A DNA stretch of 64,000 nucleotides from Blautia hominis. Its GTDB lineage: Bacteria > Bacillota > Clostridia > Lachnospirales > Lachnospiraceae. Positions 1 to 9,445 of the stretch are shown piece after piece. Location: assembly GCA_002270465.1 (NCBI GenBank), contig NQOF01000001.1:932501-996500 (forward strand). Direction: 5' to 3'. Numbering within the stretch: position 1 is the first letter of the stretch; each line of letters starts with the position of its first letter. The notes beneath the pieces are model-generated. The model was not told the DNA's origin, did not search any database, and saw only the letters and a list, made by a program, of their open reading frames with translations. The position numbers were made by a program, and so were the translations under genes.

Positions 1-50
1 TAGTAAAAAGGCAGGCATATTCCCAATGAATACGCCTGCCTTTTTACTAC
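1..50 (-). terminator. Intrinsic terminator of nhaC
   Basis: An inverted repeat pairs AAAAAGGCAGGC with GCCTGCCTTTTT around a loop of about 17 bases. On the minus strand it begins directly after the nhaC stop codon and ends in a run of T. The arms carry A and T runs on both sides, so it could also stop transcription entering from the left. Confidence 0.85.
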
Positions 51-1346
51 TTAATTATATCCATCCACTTCTCTCCTGCGGAAAATGATAAATCCAATGG
101 CTGAAACTCCCATTAAAATAGGATAAAACAGATACGGCATGATCGCGATAGGCGTAAGCCCGGACAGACTGGCAGCGGCCAGAAGCTGGGCGCCGTAGGG
201 AATCATTCCCTGACCCACGGAGGCAAAAATATCCAGTAAGGATGCGCTCCTCTTGGGGCTTACCTTGAATTCTTCGCTGATCTCTTTTGCAATGGGTCCG
301 GCCATAACGATAGCCACCGTATTGTTGGCTGTACAGCAATCCACCAGCAGCGCCAGAACAGAGATTCCGAACTCCCCGCCCCGCTCGCCGCTTATCCGTT
401 TCTTGATCACATGCAGGATATATTCGATACCTCCGTGTTCCTTCACCAGCGCCACAATGGCTGCTACAATAATGGAGATCACTGTGATGTCATACATACC
501 TGTGATGCCGTCGCCCATCTTCTGAAACATTTCGCTGGCAGCAAACGCGCCTGTGCCTACCCCCACAATAAGGGACAGCACGGTACCTGTGATCAGTACA
601 ATGAACACATTAATACCAATGAGCGCCCCGATCAGGACCACCAGGTAGGGGATCACCTTTATGATCTGAAACTTCAGATCACCATCCATACTCCCTGCAT
701 TTCCCCGGGCTATGAAGAAGAAGATCACTGCCGTGATAATGGCTGCTGGCAAGACAATGAAAAAGTTTTCCCTAAATTTGTCCTTCATCTCACAACCCTG
801 TGTCCTCACTGCCGCGATGGTGGTATCGGAAATCATGGACAGATTATCTCCAAACATGGCTCCGCACACAATAGCTCCCATACAGATAGGAAGGGGAATA
901 CCTGTTTTTTCGGCAATCCCCACCCCGATGGGGGCCATAGCGGTAATGGTACCCACACTGGTTCCCATGGAGATGGAAATGAAACAGCCGATCACAAACA
1001 ACCCTACCACAGCAATAGAGGACGGCATTATGGAAAGCCCCAGATTGACTGTGCTCTCCACCCCGCCGGCCGCTTTGATGGAGCCGGAAAAGGCCCCGGC
1101 TGCCAGGAAGATCAGGCACATGGTGACAATATTCTCCTCACCGATCCCCTTGGAAATGATTGCCACCTTCTCCTGGAATCCTACTTTACGGTTCTGGAAA
1201 AATGCCACAGTAAGGGCAATCAAAAATCCCACAATGGCCGGCATAGTATAAAAGTCATGGAACAGGATACCTGCCCCAATGAAAATGATCAAAAATACCC
1301 CAATGGGCAAAAGCGCTATGGGATTCCCCCTCTTTTGTTCCTTCAT
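51..1346 (-). CDS. nhaC: NhaC-family Na+/H+ antiporter
   Basis: A 431-residue polytopic membrane protein, very hydrophobic with about a dozen likely membrane spans. It matches the NhaC antiporter family in length and in the central segment with Gly/Ser-rich helices (GDNLSMISDTT, and CCTANNTVAIVMAGP near the C-terminus). Members exchange cytoplasmic Na+ (sometimes an organic anion such as malate/lactate) for protons. The start is the ATG at 1346, eight bases behind GGAGG; an in-frame GTG/ATG 33 bases further up has no ribosome site. It is the last gene before a strong terminator and is separated from purB by a dispersed repeat. Substrate and direction cannot be read from sequence. Confidence 0.85.
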   Translation of the reverse strand: MKEQKRGNPIALLPIGVFLIIFIGAGILFHDFYTMPAIVGFLIALTVAFFQNRKVGFQEKVAIISKGIGEENIVTMCLIFLAAGAFSGSIKAAGGVESTVNLGLSIMPSSIAVVGLFVIGCFISISMGTSVGTITAMAPIGVGIAEKTGIPLPICMGAIVCGAMFGDNLSMISDTTIAAVRTQGCEMKDKFRENFFIVLPAAIITAVIFFFIARGNAGSMDGDLKFQIIKVIPYLVVLIGALIGINVFIVLITGTVLSLIVGVGTGAFAASEMFQKMGDGITGMYDITVISIIVAAIVALVKEHGGIEYILHVIKKRISGERGGEFGISVLALLVDCCTANNTVAIVMAGPIAKEISEEFKVSPKRSASLLDIFASVGQGMIPYGAQLLAAASLSGLTPIAIMPYLFYPILMGVSAIGFIIFRRREVDGYN

Positions 1347-1390
1347 GTAAAAACCTCCGTTTCCATCCACGCTTTTCATAGAAAACGAAC

Positions 1391-1475
1391 GGATTCCTCT
1401 CCGCCCGCCACTGCCGTTGCACTTATTTTGGGGTGATTCCTCTCTCCGCCTATAGAGGCGGGAGAATCCTCACTT
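1391..1475. repeat. Dispersed intergenic repeat, copy 1
   Basis: About 85 bases that align at roughly 80 percent identity with 23951-24034 in the same orientation. Shared blocks include CCGCCCGCCACTGCC, TTATTTT and TCTCTCCGCCTATAGA. Both copies end within a few bases of the 3' end of a minus-strand gene (here purB). Read on the minus strand, this copy can fold GATTC..CCGCC against GGCGG..GAATC. Confidence 0.75.
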
Positions 1476-1481
1476 TTCTTG

Positions 1482-2915
1482 TCAAACGTTAATCTCTGCT
1501 GTCATCCCCAGAATATCTTTATTTTCATCCAGCACAGGTTGCACTACATTTTTCAAAAATGCCTCCACCTGTACCTGGGCACGTCCTGTATAGCGGGAAG
1601 GCTCCATGGTCTTCTGCAGGTCTTCCAGACTCATATTGAATGCCGGGTCCGCAGCGATCAGCTCCAGAAGGTTATTCTCTTTTCCTTCCACCTTCACATT
1701 CTTTCCTGCCTCCATGGACAGCTCACGGATCCTCTCATGCAGCTCCTGGCGGTCTCCGCCTGCTTTTACAGCATCCATCATAATATTCTCTGTAGCCATG
1801 AACGGCAGTTCGCTTCTCAGACGTTTTTCGATCACTTTCGGGTATACGACAAGGCCGTCCACCACATTCAGGCACAGATCCAGGATACCGTCAATAGCCA
1901 GAAATCCTTCCGGAACAGAGAGGCGTTTGTTAGCGGAGTCATCCAGAGTCCTCTCAAACCACTGGGTAGCGGAAGTGATCGCCGGATTGAGGGCATCTAC
2001 CATTACGAAACGTGACAGGGAAGCAATACGCTCGCTTCTCATGGGGTTTCTCTTGTAAGCCATGGCTGAGGAACCGATCTGGCTCTTCTCAAATGGTTCT
2101 TCCACTTCTTTTAAATGCTGCAGGAGTCTGATATCATTGGAGAACTTATGGGCACTGGCTGCAATGCCTGCCAGCACATTCAGCACTCTGGTATCCACTT
2201 TCCTGGAGTATGTCTGTCCTGATACAGGGTAACATTTTTTGAATCCCATCTTCTCTGCGATCATGGGGTCAATCTTGTCAATGGTCTCCTGGTCTCCGTC
2301 AAACAGTTCCAGGAAGCTGGCCTGTGTACCTGTTGTACCTTTGGAGCCGAGAAGCTTCATGGTGCTTATCACATAATCCAGATCTTCCAGATCCATCATG
2401 AATTCCTGCATCCACAGGGTTGCCCTCTTGCCAACCGTGGTAGGCTGTGCGGGCTGGAAATGTGTGAATGCCAGGGTTGGGAGCGCTTTATGCTCATCCG
2501 CAAATTTAGCAAGCTCTGCGATGACGTTGATCAGTTTTTTCTTGACCAGTTTCAGGGCTTCTGTCATTACGATGATATCCGTGTTGTCGCCCACATAACA
2601 GGAGGTTGCACCCAGATGGATGATTCCTTTTGCCTTGGGACACTGTACCCCATATGCATATACGTGGGACATAACATCGTGACGGACCTGTTTTTCCCTC
2701 TCTTTTGCCACATCATAGTTGATGTCATCCACATGGGCTTTCAGCTCGTCGATCTGTTCCTGGGTGATATTTAATCCCAGCTCTTTCTCTGTCTCTGCCA
2801 AAGCGATCCACAGTCTTCTCCATGTGCGGAACTTCATATCCGGGGAGAAAATATACTGCATTTCCTTGCTGGCGTAACGCTCGGATAACGGACTTTGATA
2901 TCTGTCTGTACTCAT
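1482..2915 (-). CDS. purB: Adenylosuccinate lyase
   Basis: A 477-residue member of the fumarase/aspartase superfamily. PurB acts twice in purine synthesis: it splits SAICAR to AICAR plus fumarate, and adenylosuccinate to AMP plus fumarate. The signature loop GSSAMAYKRNPMRSER, which carries the catalytic serine of the superfamily, is present near residue 280, and the N-terminus (RYASKEMQYIFSPDMKFRTW) is typical of the longer PurB type. AAGGAG lies eight bases before the ATG. It follows purC on the same strand with a strong hairpin between them, so it is probably co-transcribed with attenuation. The SAICAR made by purC is its substrate, which explains the pairing. Confidence 0.96.
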   Translation of the reverse strand: MSTDRYQSPLSERYASKEMQYIFSPDMKFRTWRRLWIALAETEKELGLNITQEQIDELKAHVDDINYDVAKEREKQVRHDVMSHVYAYGVQCPKAKGIIHLGATSCYVGDNTDIIVMTEALKLVKKKLINVIAELAKFADEHKALPTLAFTHFQPAQPTTVGKRATLWMQEFMMDLEDLDYVISTMKLLGSKGTTGTQASFLELFDGDQETIDKIDPMIAEKMGFKKCYPVSGQTYSRKVDTRVLNVLAGIAASAHKFSNDIRLLQHLKEVEEPFEKSQIGSSAMAYKRNPMRSERIASLSRFVMVDALNPAITSATQWFERTLDDSANKRLSVPEGFLAIDGILDLCLNVVDGLVVYPKVIEKRLRSELPFMATENIMMDAVKAGGDRQELHERIRELSMEAGKNVKVEGKENNLLELIAADPAFNMSLEDLQKTMEPSRYTGRAQVQVEAFLKNVVQPVLDENKDILGMTAEINV

Positions 2916-2945
2916 TTAAAATCTCCTTTTCCATTTACAATTATA

Positions 2946-2996
2946 AAAAGGGCACCGCGAGGCGCCTTCCGAGCCGGAAGGTGTCCCGGGCACCCC
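2946..2996 (-). terminator. Hairpin between purC and purB
   Basis: On the minus strand GGGTGCC pairs with GGTGCCC around an inner CCTTCC-GGCTC-GGAAGG stem-loop, followed by TTTTT. It has the form of an intrinsic terminator but sits between two genes of one pathway. It may therefore lower purB expression by partial termination or protect the purC message end. Confidence 0.7.
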
Positions 2997-3001
2997 TCTG
3001 A

Positions 3002-3712
3002 TCAAGCCAGGCCCAGACGTTTGAAAACTTCGTTGTATGCCTCTTCTACATTGCCCATATCTCTTCTGAAACGGTCTTTGTCCAGCTTCTCGTTTGTTTC
3101 CACATCCCACAAACGGCAGGTATCCGGTGAAATCTCATCAGCCAGGATGATGGTTCCGTCTGCTAATTTACCGAATTCGATCTTGAAGTCAATTAACTTC
3201 ATTCCTGCGTTCAGGAAATATTTCATTAAAAATTCGTTGATCTTTCTTGTATAAGATTTAATGGTGTCGATCTCTTCCTGTGTAGCCAGTCCTAATGCCA
3301 GCGCATAGTCATCGTTGATGAAGGGGTCGCCCAGGTCATCATCTTTGTAGCTGAACTCTAAGATTGGGCAGAGAAGCTGTTTTCCTTCTTCCACTCCCAT
3401 TCTCTTGGAGAAGCTTCCTGCAGCAACGTTACGAACAATTACCTCTAAAGGAACGATGCTCACTTTTTTCACGGCTGTCTCGCGGTCACTCAGTTCTTCT
3501 ACGAAGTGAGTCGGCACGCCTTCCTTTTCCAGCTGCTGGAAAACATAGTTTGTCATGCGGTTGTTGATAGCACCCTTGCCTACGATTGTGCCTTTTTTCT
3601 CGCCGTTGAATGCAGTTGCATCATCTTTGTAATCTACGATCACTACGCCGTCTACATCTGTTGCAAATACTTTCTTTGCTTTTCCTTCATAAAGCTGTTC
3701 TAACTTCTTCAC
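3002..3712 (-). CDS. purC: SAICAR synthetase (phosphoribosylaminoimidazole-succinocarboxamide synthase)
   Basis: A 236-residue protein that joins aspartate to CAIR using ATP, a late step of de novo IMP synthesis. Typical motifs are [14 protein letters not shown] at the N-terminus (nucleotide-binding loop), [25 protein letters not shown]-like [12 protein letters not shown], and [12 protein letters not shown] near the C-terminus. I chose the GTG at 3710-3712 because the family begins at this point and AGGACAGG lies upstream. The in-frame extension to 3829 would add 39 unrelated residues and run into the promoter. Gene order purC-purB matches consecutive pathway steps. Confidence 0.95.
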   Translation of the reverse strand: MKKLEQLYEGKAKKVFATDVDGVVIVDYKDDATAFNGEKKGTIVGKGAINNRMTNYVFQQLEKEGVPTHFVEELSDRETAVKKVSIVPLEVIVRNVAAGSFSKRMGVEEGKQLLCPILEFSYKDDDLGDPFINDDYALALGLATQEEIDTIKSYTRKINEFLMKYFLNAGMKLIDFKIEFGKLADGTIILADEISPDTCRLWDVETNEKLDKDRFRRDMGNVEEAYNEVFKRLGLA

Positions 3713-3817
3713 CTTCGTACACCTGTCCTTTTTCCATAATATTGATTTCTCGCAACTGCCTGATACCTTCACAGCTGCGATTCCTCTCTCACTGAGAAAC
3801 GTTATGATACACAAGGA

Positions 3818-3846
3818 ATTATATAACATCGGTTTTCAAAACACAA
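3818..3846 (-). promoter_or_regulatory. Promoter of purC
   Basis: On the minus strand TTGTGT and TATAAT are separated by 17 bases. The predicted start lies about 100 bases before the GTG of purC, leaving a leader of that length. No purine riboswitch core was recognised in the leader. Confidence 0.6.
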
Positions 3847-3848
3847 GC

Positions 3849-4628
3849 CTAAAATCCGGTGCTTCTATGGTATTCTTTTGTGTATTTTTCCAAAACAGCC
3901 CCCATATCTTCCTGTTTCTCCCGGGGAACGCTGACTTTTCTCTCATCCATCTCCTTTTGGATCTCCCTGCAGGTATCCAGATCGGCTCCCATTTTGGCAC
4001 ATTCTCCCTGCCACTGGGCTTCCTCCATGAGCATCCTGCAGGTACACAGATAATGTTTCAGAACCAGTTTGGTATGAAGACTTTCATATGCTTTTTCAAA
4101 GCAGGCCTTTGCCTCATCCATCTGGAAGAGATGCAGATAGGCGCAGCCCATATTGTGGTAGATCTCTCCCTCATACTGTCCGCCCAGACCGCCGGTATCC
4201 ACACTTCTGAGTGCATCCTCATAGATGTGGATGGCATTGACATACATCCGGTTCTCAACCAGATAGTCGCCTTTTTTCTTCTTGCGTGCCACATCGGGAA
4301 GCTGCTCCAACACTACAAGCTCCTCGTTCAGCTTCTTGAACTGCTCATGGGTCAGATAATTGATCTCCCTGAATATAGCCAGGATAAAGTCCCCTGCACC
4401 GCGCTCCTCCTCCAGGATACGGTACAGCTTTTGATAGAGTTTTAAAAGGCCCAGCTCATTTTTTATCCAGTCACAGAGATGTTCATTGATCATGGTCTCA
4501 TCCAGCAGATAGATGTTGTGGTAGAGATAATAACATAATTCTTCTATACTGTAGATATTTGTGCTGATGTTCTCAATATAAAACGGAAGGGAAGCCCGCT
4601 TTATCTGACATAATATGTATCCGCTCAT
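3849..4628 (-). CDS. TPR-like protein of the DUF5717/DUF5716 operon
   Basis: A 259-residue cytoplasmic protein with no signal peptide. Residues about 125-215 form helical-pair repeats typical of TPRs (for example VENRMYVNAIHIYEDALRSV, and IYHNMGCAYLHLFQMDEAKACFEKAY in two successive segments with the A-x-x-C/A-F-E-K-A pattern). The N-terminal half is helical and begins MSGYILCQIKRASLPFYIENI. AGGAGG precedes the ATG. It starts 10 bases after the DUF5716 gene, so the three genes form one operon. TPRs usually bind partner proteins, so it may be an adaptor for the two larger products. No enzymatic motif is visible and the function is unknown. Confidence 0.75.
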   Translation of the reverse strand: MSGYILCQIKRASLPFYIENISTNIYSIEELCYYLYHNIYLLDETMINEHLCDWIKNELGLLKLYQKLYRILEEERGAGDFILAIFREINYLTHEQFKKLNEELVVLEQLPDVARKKKKGDYLVENRMYVNAIHIYEDALRSVDTGGLGGQYEGEIYHNMGCAYLHLFQMDEAKACFEKAYESLHTKLVLKHYLCTCRMLMEEAQWQGECAKMGADLDTCREIQKEMDERKVSVPREKQEDMGAVLEKYTKEYHRSTGF

Positions 4629-4638
4629 CTGTTTCCTC

Positions 4639-5886
4639 CTACCACGTTGCTCTCTCGGTCCACATCAGACCGCTTGAGGGGAACATTTCCCCAAATCCCA
4701 GGTCCTGTACCAGAATGATGCAGGTATCCGCAGATTCATACATGACGTGTACCCTGAGTCTTGTGGTCCTGTCAGGCCTCTTTGGAAGTCCCGGCAGTTT
4801 CATGCAGTAATGTCTGACTTCACCGCCGTCCATGGGTTTTACCATAAATTCCAGGTCCTCCCTGCCATCCAAAAGCAGCTCAAACTCATGCTCTGTCTCA
4901 TACCAGTTTCTTCCCGCCTCAGCAACCGTGTAATTCTTTTTTGCTCCCTGGATCAGCATTTCCATACTCACATGATTCTGCACCAGGGCATTTCCCACGT
5001 ACAGGTATGTGCCCAGAAGCTTCTCCTCCGTCCGCTCCCTGGCCGCATAGCAGGCACCTTTCACATACATGTTATTCCCATAATATACATGGCGCTGATT
5101 CTTGCACAAGAGCGGTACACTTCTCACTGCCCAGTCTTTTGAAAAACCGTCGCCCACCAGGTAGATTCCCCCATATGTGTCATTTCCGCAGGAGTCTGCG
5201 ATCAGCTGGTAAAAATCCACATCCTTCTGGTCCGGATCTTCCGGCAGGGTTATGGTCTTGCCATGCTCCACCGTGACCAGCATGGGTTTCTTCTGGCTGT
5301 CAACCACCATGCGGGAAAAGGAGACTTTCCCCTTTTCAAAGGTGAAAAGTCCTGTCATCCTGTTCCAGTTATCCATTCTTTTGCTCATCACATAGTAATA
5401 GAAGCTCTCCTCATAATCCTGCAGAAGCACCTGTCCAGAAGTAAACTTCAGACGGCTGCAAACTCTCTGCAGCTTGCGCACCAGCACCCGGTTCAGATCC
5501 GGAACCGTGATCATCAGTGTCTTGATCTGTCTTGCAGGCTCTGCCACGCCCAGAACAGACAGGCAGCCTTTTAAATATATCTCCAGCAGCTCCTCCGGTC
5601 TGTACCAGCCGCCGTCAATCTGGGCCGGTTCCCCCTGCGCCCAGATTTCCAGCAGATTGTCCACCGGGATTTCCCCCTCATGCATGGAGAAATAATCTGC
5701 CTCCATGCCAAAATGCCACACCTCAGTCCTGGGCCTTTTGGAAAGTCTGGTTGAGAATGTATACTGATTGCTCCCTGTCTTCACGGAGAGAGAGACAGGC
5801 TCTTTTTCTTTTCTGTCATAATAGCAGATCTGGGAGAATTCCTTTCCCAGTTCCAGGCCCGCGATAATATTTCTTGTCTCATTCAT
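4639..5886 (-). CDS. DUF5716-family protein, possibly actin/Hsp70-like
   Basis: A 415-residue protein that I recognise as the clostridial DUF5716 family; the function is not known. Residues 8-22 (IIAGLELGKEFSQICYYD) resemble the phosphate-1 loop of the actin/Hsp70/sugar-kinase fold (G-x-D-x-G-T/x-x-S). A second segment, GLFTFEKGKVSFSRM (around residue 185), sits where the phosphate-2 strand pair would be, and GGIYLVGDGFSKDW (around residue 240) resembles the adenosine-binding Gly-rich loop. The usual loop-1 aspartate is Glu here, so ATP hydrolysis is uncertain. AGGAGG precedes the ATG. It lies 16 bases after DUF5717 and 10 before the TPR gene, implying a joint complex. Confidence 0.7.
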   Translation of the reverse strand: MNETRNIIAGLELGKEFSQICYYDRKEKEPVSLSVKTGSNQYTFSTRLSKRPRTEVWHFGMEADYFSMHEGEIPVDNLLEIWAQGEPAQIDGGWYRPEELLEIYLKGCLSVLGVAEPARQIKTLMITVPDLNRVLVRKLQRVCSRLKFTSGQVLLQDYEESFYYYVMSKRMDNWNRMTGLFTFEKGKVSFSRMVVDSQKKPMLVTVEHGKTITLPEDPDQKDVDFYQLIADSCGNDTYGGIYLVGDGFSKDWAVRSVPLLCKNQRHVYYGNNMYVKGACYAARERTEEKLLGTYLYVGNALVQNHVSMEMLIQGAKKNYTVAEAGRNWYETEHEFELLLDGREDLEFMVKPMDGGEVRHYCMKLPGLPKRPDRTTRLRVHVMYESADTCIILVQDLGFGEMFPSSGLMWTERATW

Positions 5887-5902
5887 GCCCTTGTCTGCCT
5901 CC

Positions 5903-8900
5903 TTATTCTATCAGTTCAAAGAGAGAGGATACCCATTCTTCCTGCTGCCTGTACTGTCCAAGCAGTTCCATAAGCTCCTGTTCTCTTCCCTGCTGTCTTG
6001 CCGCCAGCATACGGTTGATCATCTGGTATTTTGTGGTCCCATCCAGTTTTGCTGTGGGAACGGTTAACTTTTTCTTCTCCGTCTCATGGGTCTCTCCCTT
6101 TTGTGCAACAGTAAAATAATACTCCAGCACTTCCCCGTAAAACAGGATAAATTCTTTATTATAGATACCCTGATACAGGTTTTTCAGGGGTTCGCTTTTG
6201 AAATCTCCCGGCTCCCGGTCTGCCTGCAGCATACGGTAGTGGATCGTCACATCCGCCCTGGGGCTTGCCTGGCACTGGGCAAATACTTTGTCCTCCAGCT
6301 GCATACTCTGCAGAAGAGTCCTGGGCAGCTCCTGGAAAAAGGCGAATTTAAGCCCGGTTCTTCCGCATACGGATAAGATGGAGCGGGCTGTCGAAAGCCT
6401 GCTTTCCTCCCACTTGTTTTCCCCTGCGTAATATTTGAGAAGAGCCAGGTCGCAGATAATGTCATACTCCCATCCCTTTTTCCTCACATGCTCCAAGGAA
6501 CGGAAAATAAACGGCTCCGCCTCTTTTCCCCCCACAAAATACTGGAAGGAGACAAAGGTCAGATAGGCCAGTATCACCTGCTCCTTGCCGCTTAATTTCA
6601 CATAATCTTTCAGGACCGCGGCATCCCCGGGGTGGTAAAGCCTAGTGAACATGCTGTATGTCAGAATATCTTCCTCCAGCTCGTAGGCTTCTATGGAAAA
6701 TCCCATGGAGCGCTCCCACACCCGGATCATCTCATCCACGGGGCCTTCATAGTATTTGGTCAGATATTCGAGGACCACCTCATCATAGGTATTTTCCTTA
6801 AATATATGGTGAGCCAAAAGAAGCAGTTCTTCCTCGTACTCAAATTCCAGGTTAAGTATCATGCGGCTGCACAGCCTGAGCAGGTCCCTGGGATCGATCT
6901 CCTCGTAACCATACTCGCACAGCAGGTCATAGGCCCCCACATACATTCCCTGTTTCACCAAAATGGTGATGAGCAGGCTCTTGTTGACCTTTGCAAAGCT
7001 GTGGAAGTCCATTTCCCGAAGATAGTCTTTCAGATTATCGTTGTCCATGTGCTCCTCATAGTAAAGAAGCAGGCGCTTGCGCACTCTCTGTCTGTAATCC
7101 TCAGAAAAACAATCCTCCCCGGAAACATCCTGGATACAGGAGATATTATCTCTGGTTATGGGGTTCTCATGATTCAGCTCTCCGCAGGTATAGAGAAGAA
7201 GTCCCGGTGTCCTGATACCCTCCGCTAAAAGCTGCCGTGCCAGCTCCTTTCTCTCCAGAAGCGGCTGGATATTGTAATCTATGGTCTGGATATAGCGCCT
7301 CTGCCTGTCATCCTCAAAAACGATCCTGGCATCCGGGGTATAAATGGACACATAAGCCACCTTATCCGTACAGGTATAAACCTGTTCTTCCCGAAATGCC
7401 GCATGACGGACGATCACCCGACGTATTTTAGGGTCATCACAGAAAAGCCTGTGGGTAAAAAGCACTTTCGCAAGCGCCCTCTTAACCGCAGGATCATGGG
7501 AATTCAGGCAGAATTCCTGGTACACCACCGCAAAATCCTCATTCATCCGGCCTTCCTTCAGTTTCTCACAGGCAAACTGTTCCATGCTGCTTTTATAGCT
7601 CAAATAAGTAGTTTTATCCACTTCCTTGTTGCGTATCACATTGCTGTAAACAAATGCCTTTTTTGCATCGCTCAGGGTATTGTTATAACTGAAATACATG
7701 CGTATCATACGAGGCAGCATCTTCTGGTAATTGCGGCTCATAGTCTCAATATAGTACTCATACAGCCTTGTGATCTTCAGCTCTTTTTCCACTGCCAGCT
7801 CATACCAGCGGAAATATTCCTTTTTTCTGGGATTGCCCTTCATGATCAGCATACAGATAGAGCGCACCACGGCTGTTGAGGGATATTTTTCATAGATGTA
7901 TTCCAGGATCTCATAGACCTTCTGGCTGTATTCCTTCATCTGGCCTGCCAGGTCTGTGGCGCGGAAAGCCATCTCCTCTGTCATGATGTGATGACGCATG
8001 GCAAAGAGCAGCACCTGAATGGTAAAAGGACTGATCCTGCGCAGCAGTGCACCGTCGGCTGCCGCTATCCGGCAGGCTTCCAGATACAAAAATGGACTTC
8101 TGCAGCCGGTTCTGTACTGTTCCTCCAGCAGATAGATTTTCTTGGACTGGGTACGCACCTGCTCAGAGTCTGTTTTCAGCAGAATGTACAGAAGAAGGAA
8201 ACTATCCTCCCTGCGCTGGTAAAGCTGGTGGAGACGCACCACCATCTTCTCCCGGATCTCCTGGCTGCAGCCCAGCACATCTTCCAGATAGAGATAGACG
8301 CCCTCCAGTTCCTCCTCAGCCTCAATCCGGCTGTTGTCCTTCAGCTTGTCAAGCGCTTCCCTCGCTTTGCCGTCCTCCCCGCATTCATGGTAGAACCACA
8401 CTTCAAACAACTGGTGCTCCGTGGTATAGTGCCCTGTCTCCTTGAGTTCTGCTAAAAGACCCAGGGTTTTACTCTCCCACTGGCTCTTAGACAGCTTCTC
8501 CAGGCTGTGATCCAGATAATCTCTTAAAAGCTCCAGTTTCTTTTTCTTCTCATAGGCAGTGACATTTACCTGGATCTTCCCGCTCTTGGAGGCCATGACC
8601 TCATATACAAGGGTCTGGTAAACGGTTTTGATACAGATCCTTCCGTAGTTCCTTCCGTGCCCCAGATTCTCCCTGCGGATAATGTACTGCAGCTCATAGA
8701 CACTGCCGATAAAATCCTCGTCGCGGATGGACTTTTTCTCCACCTCCAGGAAGTCGCCCTCCACACTCACAGCGGCCTTCAGATACCCCCATCCGCTCCT
8801 GCGTACCCGGACTGTATCCATGAGGGAACTCTGCACTTCATAGATCTCCAGTTTTTCCTGTTCCAGATGGAGCTTTACAGGCTCTTTTTTGCCTGTTCCG

Positions 8901-9445
8901 ATGAGGAATTCCTCCAGATGCTGCCATGTCACAGGGTTCTTCGCCATGGCATAATAATAAGGCAGCACCTCCTGGTCCTCCTTCAAAAGTTCCGGGAAAG
9001 AGTCATCCAAAAACAGGTGGTAAGCCTCTTTAAAGTCCTTTTTCGCCAGCTCTGCAAAGGCATCCAAATCCTTAATAGAGCCTGCAGAGGTCTTGATCCT
9101 GCAGGGTTCCACCCGGATGGCAAAAGGAATCCTGTACTCTCCGATGCTGGTGCTTAAAACCAGCTCTCCTTCAAAGGAATCCCCCGGATTCAGGCCTTTT
9201 ACATCTGCTCCGTAGGGAATCTCTATCTTCTCCCCGGTAAAACGCTCTTTTCCCAGAAGAAAACGACGGTGGGAAGAATAGGCGATCCCCTTAATGCGGC
9301 TCCCGTTCTCTGCTGCTATCATCAGCTCTCCCCTGATATTTTCCCCTGCCTTTGTACTTTCCCTGATCTCTTCCCTGGACAACAAAAGGCCGGGAACCTC
9401 GTATTCAAATCTTCCATTTATCAGTTGTTCTATTCTTCTCTTCAA
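5903..9445 (-). CDS. DUF5717-family giant alpha-solenoid protein
   Basis: An 1180-residue protein, the first gene of a three-gene operon, recognised as the DUF5717 family of Clostridia. Residues 1-115 and about 190-305 look like two beta-sandwich (Ig-like) domains: alternating hydrophobic strands such as GELVLSTSIGEYRIPFAIRV. From about 310 to the end the sequence is almost entirely amphipathic helix with many Leu/Tyr pairs, as in TPR-like solenoids. There is no signal peptide and no transmembrane segment. The start codon is TTG, with GGGG nine bases upstream and no good ATG before residue 42; a rare start may keep levels low. The job is unknown; a scaffold for the DUF5716 and TPR proteins is inference from linkage. 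Confidence 0.75.
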   Translation of the reverse strand: MKRRIEQLINGRFEYEVPGLLLSREEIRESTKAGENIRGELMIAAENGSRIKGIAYSSHRRFLLGKERFTGEKIEIPYGADVKGLNPGDSFEGELVLSTSIGEYRIPFAIRVEPCRIKTSAGSIKDLDAFAELAKKDFKEAYHLFLDDSFPELLKEDQEVLPYYYAMAKNPVTWQHLEEFLIGTGKKEPVKLHLEQEKLEIYEVQSSLMDTVRVRRSGWGYLKAAVSVEGDFLEVEKKSIRDEDFIGSVYELQYIIRRENLGHGRNYGRICIKTVYQTLVYEVMASKSGKIQVNVTAYEKKKKLELLRDYLDHSLEKLSKSQWESKTLGLLAELKETGHYTTEHQLFEVWFYHECGEDGKAREALDKLKDNSRIEAEEELEGVYLYLEDVLGCSQEIREKMVVRLHQLYQRREDSFLLLYILLKTDSEQVRTQSKKIYLLEEQYRTGCRSPFLYLEACRIAAADGALLRRISPFTIQVLLFAMRHHIMTEEMAFRATDLAGQMKEYSQKVYEILEYIYEKYPSTAVVRSICMLIMKGNPRKKEYFRWYELAVEKELKITRLYEYYIETMSRNYQKMLPRMIRMYFSYNNTLSDAKKAFVYSNVIRNKEVDKTTYLSYKSSMEQFACEKLKEGRMNEDFAVVYQEFCLNSHDPAVKRALAKVLFTHRLFCDDPKIRRVIVRHAAFREEQVYTCTDKVAYVSIYTPDARIVFEDDRQRRYIQTIDYNIQPLLERKELARQLLAEGIRTPGLLLYTCGELNHENPITRDNISCIQDVSGEDCFSEDYRQRVRKRLLLYYEEHMDNDNLKDYLREMDFHSFAKVNKSLLITILVKQGMYVGAYDLLCEYGYEEIDPRDLLRLCSRMILNLEFEYEEELLLLAHHIFKENTYDEVVLEYLTKYYEGPVDEMIRVWERSMGFSIEAYELEEDILTYSMFTRLYHPGDAAVLKDYVKLSGKEQVILAYLTFVSFQYFVGGKEAEPFIFRSLEHVRKKGWEYDIICDLALLKYYAGENKWEESRLSTARSILSVCGRTGLKFAFFQELPRTLLQSMQLEDKVFAQCQASPRADVTIHYRMLQADREPGDFKSEPLKNLYQGIYNKEFILFYGEVLEYYFTVAQKGETHETEKKKLTVPTAKLDGTTKYQMINRMLAARQQGREQELMELLGQYRQQEEWVSSLFELIE

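Noticed and set aside
411-1436. 341-codon plus-strand ORF across nhaC
   Set aside because: Antisense shadow; composition rich in His/Cys, no family resemblance, no ribosome site.
3713-3829. Longer purC reading frame from 3829
   Set aside because: It would translate the promoter region and adds residues absent from the family; the GTG at 3712 fits better.
3803-3846. Match of GTTATGATACACAA and TTTTCAAAACACA to the repeats near 14 kb
   Set aside because: Short matches of this length are expected by chance in the window, and the second is part of the purC promoter.
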